NCBI GenBank assembly: GCA_017469525.1
Contig: JAFUGG010000018.1
Location: forward strand, 1 to 64,000
Reading direction: 5' to 3'
Length of the DNA: 64,000 bases
DNA from: Bacteroidaceae bacterium
Lineage (GTDB): Bacteria > Bacteroidota > Bacteroidia > Bacteroidales > Bacteroidaceae
The notes under the pieces are model-generated. The model was not told the DNA's origin and made no database searches. It worked only from the letters and a program-made list of their open reading frames with translations. Positions 1 to 8,190 of this stretch are shown one piece after another. The translations under genes were made by a program, and so were the position numbers. Each line of letters opens with the position of its first letter. Within the stretch, counting starts at the first letter, position 1.

Positions 1-1
1 C

Positions 2-319
2 AAGAGTACGAAGGAGAGCCTCGTGAAGCTCGACGAGCAGACGCTGCTCGACGTCTTCAGCGGCGTGCCTCAGTTTGAGATCAGCAAGGAACTGCTTGCC
101 GGCGAAGGCACGAAGGCAGTCGACCTCTTTGCCGAGCACACCCAGTGCTTCCCCAGCAAGGGCGAGATGCGCAAGCTCACACAAGGCGGCGTCGTCAGCC
201 TCAACAAGGAGAAGCTCGCTTCGTTCGACCAGATGGTGACCGAAGCCGACCTCCTCGACGGCAAGTACCTCCTCGTGCAGCAAGGCAAAAAGAAGTACTT
301 CCTGCTCATTGCAAAATAG
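2..319 (+). CDS. tyrS: Tyrosyl-tRNA synthetase, C-terminal part (5' end outside window)
   Basis: The frame is open from the left edge to TAG at 317-319. The GTG at 23 is internal, so this is a fragment of a longer gene. The visible residues form an S4-type RNA-binding tail ([14 protein letters not shown], then [15 protein letters not shown]). I know this pattern from the end of bacterial TyrS, the cytoplasmic enzyme that charges tRNA-Tyr. The catalytic domain with its HIGH and KMSKS motifs lies outside the window, so assignment rests on the tail alone. An S4-domain protein of another kind is the main alternative. Confidence 0.82.
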   Translation, partial: KSTKESLVKLDEQTLLDVFSGVPQFEISKELLAGEGTKAVDLFAEHTQCFPSKGEMRKLTQGGVVSLNKEKLASFDQMVTEADLLDGKYLLVQQGKKKYFLLIAK

Positions 320-476
320 AAGAAGGTAGAAGGAGATAGAAGAATAGAAGGAGATAGAAGACATTAGTTTTGGCAACTGACAAATGTATCGTCCTCTATC
401 TTCGCGGCGAAGCCGCATATCTTCCTCTATCTTCCTTTATCTCCTTCTATCTTCCTCTGTCTCCCTCTATAAAACA
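316..476. repeat. Purine-rich repeat facing a pyrimidine-rich repeat
   Basis: Between tyrS and the next gene, positions 316-361 are almost all purine (AGAAGGAGATAGAAG twice, 18 bp apart) and 392-472 almost all pyrimidine with the complementary words (CTTCTATCTTCC and relatives). The two tracts can pair as a long imperfect hairpin around the short palindrome CTTCGCGGCGAAG at 409-421. It may end tyrS transcription, but no clean terminator with a T-run is visible. No gene or consensus promoter is seen here. Confidence 0.6.
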
Positions 477-513
477 TCTCCTTTTCTTATAAAAACAAAA
501 AAAGACTACAATC

Positions 514-2073
514 ATGAAAAGATGTGCTATCCTATTCGCTATACTCGCCACGATGTTCATGTTTACAGGGCTGCGTGCCGAAGAGAAATTCGGTTTCTCC
601 ATTGCCGGCATTCAGGTAAGCGACGAGAACTATTTCCAGCTCGACAATGTGCTGAAGTGGGCAAACTTTCTGCTTTCAGGCAACATCGACTATGCGCCCG
701 AGACAAACACGCTGACCCTCGACAATGCCTACGTCCGATATCCCTTTGGAAAAGATGGTATCCGAAACGAATCATGCCAGAATCTGACCATAGTCGTGAA
801 AGGTGCATGCAAGTTGGTAAATGCCATCTTTGATTCTGGTTATTCTGCGGTGAGCGCATGTAGAGAAACCCACATCATTGGGACGCCCGCAGACACGCTG
901 TACATAGAAGGCGGCATGGGTACAGACGTGACAAGAGAATATGATGGCAACACAGACCTCTATTTTGAATCACTTACCGTTGATTTTGACATACATACGG
1001 GGGGAGGACGTTGCTTTAAGAGTTATTATGGTGCAAAAAACTATATCAACAGGGCTACGATTATCGCCCATCAATTTGCAAACGATTATCATGACGGTTT
1101 TGGAACCAATTCGTTGGTTTTCAGCGAAGGCTGGGGCTTTGTCTATCCCGTTGGCGTATATTACGATGAAGAGAAAGGGATGTGGGTAAACAAAGACGGG
1201 AGTCTTATCGCATCTGAATATTGGGGGTATAAGAATCTGCCTAATCCCATCCAAGTCATCATCCGCAGTCTCGACGAGCCTTTCAAAGAGAGCAACGTCT
1301 GGATTGCGAGTAAACGGATAAACGAATTGAACAACGCCGACGTGCTTGGCGACGGCACCATCAACTATGACTTCGCGACCAAGACCCTTCACCTCTCCGA
1401 CGCCACAATCCAAGGCTCGGGTTCCGCCACGGGCGATGTCTCGGAGCGAGGCACAGGCATCTACATCGAGGAGAGCGACGTGACCATCGACGTGCAGGGC
1501 ATCTGCACCGTCACGGGCGACACGGAGTGCAATGCCCTGTGGTTCGGCTCTGGATGCAGAAGGTCGGGCATCGCGGGCGACGGTACGCTGAAGCTCGTAA
1601 GCGACTACATAGCACTCTTTGACAACAGCACGGGCGACACGCTGACCATCGGCGGCAACGTGATGGTGGAAGCCGACGGAGGCATAGTCGGGCTTCAGAG
1701 ATACCGCCGCGCCGGCGTAAGCTGGTACAATACACTCCGCATAACAGACTTCGCTACAGTGAAGGCCATGAGGAGCATCAGCCCCGGCATAGAATCCTGG
1801 AAGGAGCTTTTGCTTGAGAACGAGCACGAAGTGACCGCACCCGAAGGTGCCTACTGGGATGCAGAGCAGCATGAACCTCTCCATGCCGACGGCAGCAGAA
1901 TCACCGGCGGCGAGTGGGTGGTCATCGACAACGAGGAGTACATCACGGGCGTCAGCTCCCTCCTGACCTCCCCCGAGGAGGAGGGACAAAGTTACAACAT
2001 GGCCGGCCAGAAGGTAGGCGAAGGCTACAAGGGCATCGTCATCAAGGACGGCAAGAAAGTGCTGGTGAAATAG
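514..2073 (+). CDS. Secreted protein with two beta-repeat modules, function unknown
   Basis: 519 aa. The first 22 residues form a signal peptide (MKRCAILFAILATMFMF...LRA), so the protein is exported. Two modules follow, each opening with a short strand pattern (INYDFATKTLHLSDA near residue 290; IDYAPETNTLTLDNA near 60) and continuing with repeated TIxVxG strands. I know this arrangement from Bacteroidales surface proteins of unassigned role that resemble carbohydrate-binding beta-helices. The tail YNMAGQKVGEGYKGIVI is a typical Prevotella ending. Just before it, SSLLTSPEEEGQ is encoded by a copy of the G/C-rich palindromic element (1955-1988). No catalytic motif is visible. A polysaccharide-binding role is only a guess. 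Confidence 0.75.
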   Translation: MKRCAILFAILATMFMFTGLRAEEKFGFSIAGIQVSDENYFQLDNVLKWANFLLSGNIDYAPETNTLTLDNAYVRYPFGKDGIRNESCQNLTIVVKGACKLVNAIFDSGYSAVSACRETHIIGTPADTLYIEGGMGTDVTREYDGNTDLYFESLTVDFDIHTGGGRCFKSYYGAKNYINRATIIAHQFANDYHDGFGTNSLVFSEGWGFVYPVGVYYDEEKGMWVNKDGSLIASEYWGYKNLPNPIQVIIRSLDEPFKESNVWIASKRINELNNADVLGDGTINYDFATKTLHLSDATIQGSGSATGDVSERGTGIYIEESDVTIDVQGICTVTGDTECNALWFGSGCRRSGIAGDGTLKLVSDYIALFDNSTGDTLTIGGNVMVEADGGIVGLQRYRRAGVSWYNTLRITDFATVKAMRSISPGIESWKELLLENEHEVTAPEGAYWDAEQHEPLHADGSRITGGEWVVIDNEEYITGVSSLLTSPEEEGQSYNMAGQKVGEGYKGIVIKDGKKVLVK

Positions 2074-2104
2074 TGCCGGCTTCATATAGGCCAGTCTTAT
2101 CCTC

Positions 2105-2192
2105 AAACATGGCACGTCGAATTTGCAAACTCGGCGTGCCATGTTTGGAGGTGCGGCGTGCCATGTTTGTCAACTCGGCGTGCCATGTTTGT
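2105..2192. repeat. 22-bp periodic array (3 direct units, 1 inverted)
   Basis: CGTGCCATGTTTG starts at 2135, 2157 and 2179, an exact 22-bp period. The reverse complement CAAACATGGCACG lies at 2104-2116. It fills the spacer after the secreted-protein gene. This is one of eight arrays of the same period in the window; the others have unrelated sequences. Confidence 0.85.
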
Positions 2193-2302
2193 CCCTTCTG
2201 TGCTCTTTTAAGTTCGCCTTGGCGATGAAGCATCCAAAAACCAAGCTTGCTGTGTCATGCTGCGGGGCGAATGAAGTTAATGAATAAAAAGGTTCACGAT
2301 TG

Positions 2303-2334
2303 TTTGGCTGGGCGAAAAAAACTTCGTAACTTTG
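2303..2334 (+). promoter_or_regulatory. Promoter of metG
   Basis: TTTG at 2303-2306 and TAACTTTG at 2327-2334 are 20 bp apart, matching the Bacteroidetes -33/-7 consensus. The metG ATG follows 21 bp after the -7 box. Confidence 0.75.
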
Positions 2335-2355
2335 TGCACAAATTTTTAGAATCAC

Positions 2356-4440
2356 ATGGAAAAACATTTCAAGAGAACCACCATCACGTCCGCTCTGCCT
2401 TATGCCAACGGACCAGTACATATCGGTCATCTGGCTGGCGTCTATGTGCCGGCCGACATCTATGCGCGCTACCTCAGGCTGAAGGGCCGCGAGTGCATCT
2501 TCATCGGCGGCTCGGATGAGCACGGTGTGCCTGTCACCATCCGTGCCCGCAAGGAGGGCATCACCGTGCAGGAGGTCGTGGACCGCTACCATAACCTCAT
2601 CAAGGACAGCTTTGAGCGCTTCGGCATTTCCTTCGACATCTACAGTCGCACCACAAGTGCGACTCACCATAAGCTGGCCAGCGACTTCTTCCGCAAGCTC
2701 TACGACGACGGGAAGTTCATCGAGCAAGTGAGCGAGCAGTTCTACGACGAACAGACGGGCCACTTCCTGACCGACCGCAACATCCGCGGTGAGTGTCCGC
2801 GCTGTCATGCTCCCGAAGCGTATGGCGACCAGTGCGAGAAGTGCGGCGCCACGCTGTCGCCCGAGGAACTCATCAACCCCTACAATGCCGAGACGGGCAA
2901 CCCCCTCGTCAAGAAGCCGACCAAGCACTGGTATCTGCCCCTCGACAAGGACCAGCCTTGGCTCGAGAAGTGGATACTGGAGGAGCACAAGGAGTGGCGC
3001 AGCAATGTCTATGGGCAGTGCAAGAGCTGGCTCGACGGCGGACTGCGGCCCCGTGCCGTGACGCGCGACCTCGACTGGGGCATTCCCGTCCCCGTGGAAG
3101 GGGCCGAGGGCAAGGTGCTCTACGTTTGGTTCGACGCCCCCATCGGTTACATCTCCAACACAAAGGAGCTTTGCGATGCCCATCCCGAGAAGTACGGCTC
3201 CTGGGAGAAGTGGTGGAAGGACGAAGAGACAAGATTGGTCCATTTCATCGGAAAAGATAACATTGTGTTCCATTGTATTGTCTTCCCCGCTATGCTCAAG
3301 GCACACGGCGACTACATCCTGCCCGACAACGTGCCGAGCAACGAGTTCCTCAACCTGGAAGGCAACAAGATATCGACCTCGAAGAACTATGCCGTCTGGC
3401 TCAACGAATACCTCGACGAGCTCCCCGGCCGTCAGGACGAGCTGAGATACGTGCTTACCGCCAACGCTCCCGAGACGAAGGACAACGACTTCACCTGGGA
3501 CGACTTCCAGGCGCGCTGCAACAACGAGTTGGTGGCCGTCTATGGCAACTTCGTGAACCGTGCCCTGCAACTCACGCAGAAGTATTATGAGGGAAAAGTG
3601 CCCGAGTGCGGCGAACTCAACGATTACGACAAGGAGACGCTCTCGGAGTTCTGCGACGTGAAGGCTCGACTGGAGCAGCTGCTCGAGGGCTTTAAGTTCC
3701 GCGAGGCGCAGAAAGAGGCGATGAACCTCGCCCGCATTGGCAACAAATATATTGCAGACTGTGAGCCCTGGAAGGTCATTAAGACCGACCCCGAGCGCGT
3801 CAAGACCATCATCTACCTCAGCCTCCAGATCACGGCCAACCTCGCCATTGCCTTCGAGCCCTTCCTGCCATTCAGCAGCAAGCGGCTGAGAGAGATGATA
3901 AGCCTCTCCCCCAACCCCTCCCCTGAAGGGAAGGGGAGTCTTTGGGAGATGCTCGGCCGCACCGACATTCTGCCTGCAGGTAAACAGCTGCCCAAGCCAG
4001 AACTGCTCTTCACCAAGATTGAAGATGAGGTTGTGGCTGCACAAAAGAAGAAGCTTGAGGACACGCTCAAGGCCAACGAAGCAGCAGCCTACAAGGCAGC
4101 GCCCGTTAAGCCCATCGTCTCGTTTGAGGACTTCGAGAAGCTCGATATCCGTGTCGGCATCGTCAAGAGTTGCGAGAAGATTAAGAAGAGCAAGAAGCTG
4201 CTGAAGTTCATCATCGACGACGGCAGCGGCAAGGACCGCACCATCCTCTCTGGCATAGCACAATGGTACGAGCCCGAGCAGCTTGTTGGCAAAAGCGTCC
4301 TTTTCATCGCTAATTTTGCCCCTCGCCAGATGATGGGAGAGGAGAGCCAGGGCATGATACTCAGCGCCGTCAATTACAACGGCGACCTCAGCGTCACCAC
4401 TGTCCTCAACCCCGTCAAAGGCGGCAGCCAGGTAGGATAA
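2356..4440 (+). CDS. metG: Methionyl-tRNA synthetase
   Basis: 694 aa, cytoplasmic; charges tRNA-Met and initiator tRNA. Visible motifs are a literal HIGH at residues 22-25 after PYANGPV, a zinc knuckle CPRCH...CEKCG at about 147-164, KISTS (the KMSKS loop) near 338, and a C-terminal tRNA-binding domain (DIRVGIV...[16 protein letters not shown]) from about 590. Length and order fit the dimeric MetG type. One oddity: residues about 516-529 ([14 protein letters not shown]), between the anticodon-binding domain and the tail, are encoded by a copy of the palindromic element at 3902-3942. The reading frame is intact. It has its own promoter just upstream. Confidence 0.96.
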   Translation: MEKHFKRTTITSALPYANGPVHIGHLAGVYVPADIYARYLRLKGRECIFIGGSDEHGVPVTIRARKEGITVQEVVDRYHNLIKDSFERFGISFDIYSRTTSATHHKLASDFFRKLYDDGKFIEQVSEQFYDEQTGHFLTDRNIRGECPRCHAPEAYGDQCEKCGATLSPEELINPYNAETGNPLVKKPTKHWYLPLDKDQPWLEKWILEEHKEWRSNVYGQCKSWLDGGLRPRAVTRDLDWGIPVPVEGAEGKVLYVWFDAPIGYISNTKELCDAHPEKYGSWEKWWKDEETRLVHFIGKDNIVFHCIVFPAMLKAHGDYILPDNVPSNEFLNLEGNKISTSKNYAVWLNEYLDELPGRQDELRYVLTANAPETKDNDFTWDDFQARCNNELVAVYGNFVNRALQLTQKYYEGKVPECGELNDYDKETLSEFCDVKARLEQLLEGFKFREAQKEAMNLARIGNKYIADCEPWKVIKTDPERVKTIIYLSLQITANLAIAFEPFLPFSSKRLREMISLSPNPSPEGKGSLWEMLGRTDILPAGKQLPKPELLFTKIEDEVVAAQKKKLEDTLKANEAAAYKAAPVKPIVSFEDFEKLDIRVGIVKSCEKIKKSKKLLKFIIDDGSGKDRTILSGIAQWYEPEQLVGKSVLFIANFAPRQMMGEESQGMILSAVNYNGDLSVTTVLNPVKGGSQVG
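3902..3942. repeat. G/C-rich palindromic element inside metG
   Basis: GCCTCTCCCCCAACCCCTCC followed by CCTGAAGGGAAGGGGAG: two C-rich runs, then a hairpin CCCCT-GAAG-GGG. It matches other copies in intergenic DNA at 31533, 48773 and 44917. It is translated in frame as part of a linker. Confidence 0.8.
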
Positions 4441-4452
4441 AATCATAGGATT

Positions 4453-5619
4453 ATGAAGCGAGCAGCAACCTTAGGACTCATCTTCGCCCTCTTCTGCGCA
4501 ACGAACCTCCGGGCTGAGGTCTATACCATCGACTTCAATAGGGGAACTTACAATAATTTTGGCAATTATTCTTCTTTGCCAAGTAATAATGCAGCGGCAT
4601 TCTGTCAAAGAGGTGCTGATTACATATCCGAATATTCAGCCGATGGTTGTTCATATTATGATATAAGCAATAAGAGAGGGTGTGGTGTTCGAATTGGTGT
4701 TCAGAAGAATTCAGGTACATCATTTTTATTAATTACTTTATGCAGTGATATACAAAGCAAGATTATTGAGAAGGTCATCATCTATGCTTCAAGGGGAACA
4801 ACAAATACAACTGCTGTGATGAGTGTTTTGACAAAAGATATTACTCAGTCAATAAGCTTTGAGGATATGATGGAATACAATTCTTCTTTGCCAGAATCCT
4901 CAAACTATGCACTTCCTTCCATTAGTATTAACAATTCGGTCCCTAAGTTACAGATTAAGGTAAATAATCCAAACTATATCATCCTCCATCGTATTGACAT
5001 CGTTATTTCAGAAGACAACGTTACGCTTCCTGCTCAGAATGGTGAGACGCACTATGCTACTTTCAGCAGCGACAAAGCGACTTTCTTTCCAAGCGATGTG
5101 ACTGTGAGCAAGGTGTCGGTCAATGACGGGCACTTGGTGGTAACGGCTTTGGAAACGCAGAAGGGCTTTGGTACGACAGGTTGTTACGTGCCGGCTAATA
5201 CGGGCGTGCTCTTGTCGTCTCCCAATGAAGGTGCGTCTTATTATTCGCTCGAAGGCGAGACGCTCGACGCGCTTACTGACAACATGTTGAAGCCAGCATC
5301 GGAGGAAATGACGGGCAGCGGCAAGTTCTACAAGCTGGCTTACGATGACTATGCCAACCGCACCGGTCTTGGCTTCTATTGGGGCGCTGAGGATGGCGGT
5401 ACGTTCTCATGCAAGGAGGGGACAGCCTACTTGTATGTTCCAGGCTCAAGCAGCGTCAAAGGCTATGTCTTGGACGACGCAGCCGATGAAGATGCGGTAC
5501 ATTTCCCAACGGAATTTGTCGATGAAATGGGCGATATTTACAATTTTGCAGGTCAGCGCGTCAGCAAACCTTCACAAGGTGTATACATAAGAGGAGGCAG
5601 AAAGTATGTGGGTAAATAA
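4453..5619 (+). CDS. Secreted protein with Prevotella-type C-terminal module, function unknown
   Basis: 388 aa. A signal peptide (MKRAATLGLIFALFCATNLRA) starts 12 bp after metG. Residues 1-190 resemble nothing I can name and are encoded by AT-rich DNA (about 4530-5030). The second half (YATFSSDKATFFPSDVTVSK..., then VPANTGVLLSS and IYNFAGQRVSKPSQGVYI) is a module I know from the ends of many secreted Prevotella proteins, where it follows varied N-terminal parts. This suggests a swapped N-terminal domain on a conserved tail. The gene may be cotranscribed with metG, as no promoter box is seen in the gap. Confidence 0.75.
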   Translation: MKRAATLGLIFALFCATNLRAEVYTIDFNRGTYNNFGNYSSLPSNNAAAFCQRGADYISEYSADGCSYYDISNKRGCGVRIGVQKNSGTSFLLITLCSDIQSKIIEKVIIYASRGTTNTTAVMSVLTKDITQSISFEDMMEYNSSLPESSNYALPSISINNSVPKLQIKVNNPNYIILHRIDIVISEDNVTLPAQNGETHYATFSSDKATFFPSDVTVSKVSVNDGHLVVTALETQKGFGTTGCYVPANTGVLLSSPNEGASYYSLEGETLDALTDNMLKPASEEMTGSGKFYKLAYDDYANRTGLGFYWGAEDGGTFSCKEGTAYLYVPGSSSVKGYVLDDAADEDAVHFPTEFVDEMGDIYNFAGQRVSKPSQGVYIRGGRKYVGK

Positions 5620-5629
5620 CATTGACACA

Positions 5630-5821
5630 ATGTTGAGAAAACACTACATTGCACCTTCTGCTTTGGTTGTCGTGCTTGGCCTGAACGAAGGCCTTTTGAC
5701 ATCAGGTAGTGGCGTCGTCCTCTCTAATGGAGGGGCTGTTGGTGATTACTTACCCACTAACGACAATACAGACAATCAGTTTGTGAAGTCCCACAGCAAT
5801 CAGTGGGACGATGAATGGTAG
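5630..5821 (+). CDS. Small acidic peptide with Trp-rich C-terminus, unknown
   Basis: 63 aa from ATG 5630 (an in-frame ATG at 5606 overlaps the previous gene and is less likely). The sequence starts MLRKHYIAPSALVVVLGLNE, then LLTSGSG, a low-complexity Asn/Asp/Ser region and the end NQWDDEW. Small Bacteroidales proteins with the plan K-x-YI-x-P, VV, LL-x-S and a final Trp/Asp cluster are common and unassigned; I recognise the pattern but no function. The 3' end overlaps the convergent gene at 5800-5821. No signal peptide or membrane span is evident. Confidence 0.65.
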   Translation: MLRKHYIAPSALVVVLGLNEGLLTSGSGVVLSNGGAVGDYLPTNDNTDNQFVKSHSNQWDDEW

Positions 5822-6357
5822 TTCTTCAGCACCTTTCTGGTTTGTATCTGATGCCCATTCTTGTCCATGTAGCGGAGCAGGAGGGGGCAGGAGCGATAGG
5901 CAGAGAGTTCAGACAGGCTCTTCACACGCCCCAGCAGCGTGCCGCTCATAGAATAGACGTCGATGTGGTCGGCCTCTGTTGCTGACGCTTCACTTATCGC
6001 GGTCGGCGTCTGGACAGGAATCTCGATGGTGCGCTTGTCCTCGCCGTACTCGTTCTCCACGCTCACATCAATCCACACCCTGTTGCCGCGGCTCAGGTAC
6101 TTGAGGTAAACATGAGCAAGGGTCGGCTCGTTCACATGATGAATCTCATAATAGGAACTGTATTCCTGCTCCACACCGATGGTGACGGACGAAGCCCCGA
6201 CGTAGGAGACGGTGAAGCTGTAGTCGTAGAGCGTGGCATAGCCATTGTCTATGACAGTTTCGTCGTTGATGGAAAGAATCTTTGGTGCGCCATCCTGCGC
6301 ATAGACTTGAATGCCCAGGAACATTACAAACAGGGTGATAACGATGCGGTTGTTCAT
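5800..6357 (-). CDS. Secreted protein with Bacteroidetes sorting-like tail, unknown
   Basis: 185 aa. A signal peptide (MNNRIVITLFVMFLGIQVYA) is followed by a beta-rich region like an immunoglobulin fold (SFTVSYVGASSVTIGVEQ, NRVWIDVSVENEYGED). The C-terminus DHIDVYSMSGTLLGRVKSLSEL...LLLRYMDKNGHQI resembles the end modules of Bacteroidetes secreted proteins that write IYS-x-GxLV. It is transcribed toward the small peptide gene and overlaps it by 22 bp. Function cannot be inferred. Confidence 0.7.
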   Translation of the reverse strand: MNNRIVITLFVMFLGIQVYAQDGAPKILSINDETVIDNGYATLYDYSFTVSYVGASSVTIGVEQEYSSYYEIHHVNEPTLAHVYLKYLSRGNRVWIDVSVENEYGEDKRTIEIPVQTPTAISEASATEADHIDVYSMSGTLLGRVKSLSELSAYRSCPLLLRYMDKNGHQIQTRKVLKNYHSSSH

Positions 6358-6441
6358 AGTGAAGCTTTTAGTGTGTATGCTAATATAACGGAAAGCGCAG
6401 CCGAATTATTGTACAAAGACGGGCCTTTTTGAGACTGTGTT

Positions 6442-6930
6442 TCAGATGTTGTCCCTCCATATCTTATACGGGTAGCGACGCATGTGGCTGTTGTAGAAGC
6501 GGCGGTCGCCTGTAACTTCTGGACCGATGAAATCGGGCTTTTTGAAATCATCTGTCTCGCTTTCTAACTCTATCTCCGCCATAATCAAGCCCTCGTTGTC
6601 GCCCTCGAAGACATCGACTTCCCATGTATGTTTGCCGTCCTCGGCAGGCACGAGCCAACGCGTCTTCTCTATGATGCCAGGCTCGCAGATGCTCATCAAG
6701 GCTTTTGCCTCGTCCAGAGGAATCTCCTTCTCCCACTCGAAGCGTGCAAGGCCAGCCTTGTTGCTCGGGCCTTTGATGGTGAGATAGCCCTTGTCGCCGC
6801 GGATGCGGACACGTACGGTGCGGCCATTGCCCGAGGCGATGTAGCCTTGAGCAATGTGGGTAGAGCTGACGGCTCGGCTGCGGAAGTCGCCTGTGACGAG
6901 GAACTTGCGCTCGATTTCAATGAGGGGCAT
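6442..6930 (-). CDS. CYTH-domain protein (triphosphate tunnel metalloenzyme)
   Basis: 162 aa. It begins with the family signature EIERKFL at residues 5-11, followed by basic strands VRVRIRGDKGYLTIKG and acidic strands FEWEKEI and MAEIELESE, which are the alternating Glu/Lys/Arg strands lining the tunnel. Bacterial members of this size hydrolyse inorganic triphosphate or related substrates; a few are adenylate cyclases. I infer a cytosolic triphosphatase. Length is normal and the domain is complete. No promoter box is obvious upstream. Confidence 0.88.
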   Translation of the reverse strand: MPLIEIERKFLVTGDFRSRAVSSTHIAQGYIASGNGRTVRVRIRGDKGYLTIKGPSNKAGLARFEWEKEIPLDEAKALMSICEPGIIEKTRWLVPAEDGKHTWEVDVFEGDNEGLIMAEIELESETDDFKKPDFIGPEVTGDRRFYNSHMRRYPYKIWRDNI

Positions 6931-7008
6931 GGGGTTTTAAGGAGTTAAGGGAGTTAAAGACGATACATTGGAGCTGTTGGGGCTAATGAGTTTAATGGGC
7001 TATGTGGG

Positions 7009-7040
7009 CACTCCCCCAAAGGGGGAGCGGGGAGGGGGCT
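7009..7040. repeat. G/C-rich palindromic element
   Basis: CACTCCCCCAAAGGGGGAG followed by CGGGGAGGGGGCTT. This is the reverse orientation of the element; the hairpin CTCCCCC-AAA-GGGGGAG is perfect. It lies directly at the 3' end of prfB (its stop codon starts at 7043 on the minus strand), so it may also serve as that gene's 3' hairpin. Confidence 0.8.
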
Positions 7041-8147
7041 TTATTCAGCGAATTCCATGAGATAGGCCTTGATGAAGGCGTCTATCTTGCCGTCCATCAC
7101 GCCGCTGACGTCGCTTGTTTGGTAGTTTGTGCGGTGGTCCTTGACGCGGCGGTCGTCGAAGACATAGCTGCGAATCTGGCTTCCCCATTCAATCTTCTTC
7201 TTGCCCGCCTCCACCTTCGCCTGCTCCGCCATGCGGTGCTTCAGTTCTTTGTCGTAGAGCATGGAGCGCAGCAGTCGGAGGGCATTCTCTTTGTTCTTGG
7301 GCTGGTCGCGTGTCTCGGTGTTCTCGATGAGGATTTCCTCCTCCTCGCCCGTATAGGGGTCTTTGTACTGATAGCGCAGACGGACGCCCGACTCCACCTT
7401 GTTGACGTTCTGACCTCCAGCACCCGACGAGCGGAAAGTATCCCAGGAGATGCGGGCCTGCTCAATGTTCACCTCGATGGTATCATCGACGAGCGGGGTG
7501 ACGAAGACCGATGCGAAGCTCGTCATACGCTTGCCCTGGGCATTATAAGGCGAGACGCGAACCAGACGATGCACGCCGTTCTCGCTCTTCAGGTAGCCGT
7601 ATGCGAACTCGCCCTGTATTTCGAGCGTGCAGGACTTGATGCCGGCATCATCGCCGTCGAGCAGGTTGCTGACCACGCATTTATAGCCGTGGGTCTCGGC
7701 GTAGCGCATGTACATACGCATCAGCATCTGAGCCCAGTCCTGAGCCTCCGTGCCGCCTGCGCCGGAGTTTATCTTCAGGACGGCGTCCATCGCGTCCTCC
7801 TCGCGGCGAAGCATATTTTTGAGTTCGAGCGCTTCTACAGCTTCGATGGCCTTGGCATAGATGGCATCCACCTCTTCCTCGGTGACGAGTTCCTCCTTGT
7901 AGAACTCGAAAGCCGTGTCGAGTTCGTCGCAAAGCGTCTTGACTTCGGCATAGCCCTTGAGCCATTTCTCCAGTCCTTTGACGAGTTTCATCTGCTGCTC
8001 GGCGCGTTTTTGGTCGTCCCAGAAGCCCGGGGCCTGTGTGCGAAGCTGTTCTTCTTCGTACTGTATCTTCTTGCCGTCGATGTCGAGGTAGCGGTGCAGT
8101 TGCTCTGTGCGGTCTTTTACTTCCTTTAGTTGTTCTTGGGTTATCAT
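7041..8147 (-). CDS. prfB: Peptide chain release factor 2
   Basis: 368 aa, cytoplasmic; reads stop codons UGA and UAA and triggers peptide release. The catalytic loop SSGAGGQNVNKVESG is near residue 245 and the C-terminal IRSYVFDDRRVKDHRTNY block is present. The start MITQEQLKEVKDRTEQLHRYLDIDGKK is continuous. Many bacteria need a +1 frameshift at the YL-D junction (CTT TGA C). Here the DNA reads CTC GAC, so neither the slippery codon nor the in-frame UGA exists. The recognition region reads SPYNAQGKR. An in-frame stop control by RF2 itself is therefore absent. Confidence 0.95.
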   Translation of the reverse strand: MITQEQLKEVKDRTEQLHRYLDIDGKKIQYEEEQLRTQAPGFWDDQKRAEQQMKLVKGLEKWLKGYAEVKTLCDELDTAFEFYKEELVTEEEVDAIYAKAIEAVEALELKNMLRREEDAMDAVLKINSGAGGTEAQDWAQMLMRMYMRYAETHGYKCVVSNLLDGDDAGIKSCTLEIQGEFAYGYLKSENGVHRLVRVSPYNAQGKRMTSFASVFVTPLVDDTIEVNIEQARISWDTFRSSGAGGQNVNKVESGVRLRYQYKDPYTGEEEEILIENTETRDQPKNKENALRLLRSMLYDKELKHRMAEQAKVEAGKKKIEWGSQIRSYVFDDRRVKDHRTNYQTSDVSGVMDGKIDAFIKAYLMEFAE

Positions 8148-8190
8148 TTTTGAAATGAAATAATGAAATAATGAAAAAATGAGACGTGGC

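Noticed and set aside
384-833. 149-codon ORF starting in the purine/pyrimidine repeat
   Set aside because: Its N-terminus is translated repeat and its end overlaps the secreted protein, which has a clear signal peptide.
2170-4446. Long antisense ORF opposite metG (758 codons)
   Set aside because: It is a shadow: metG has full family motifs on the other strand and the antisense translation has no recognisable domain. Similar long shadows lie opposite feoB, pnp, ftsH, the helicase and the secreted protein at 514.
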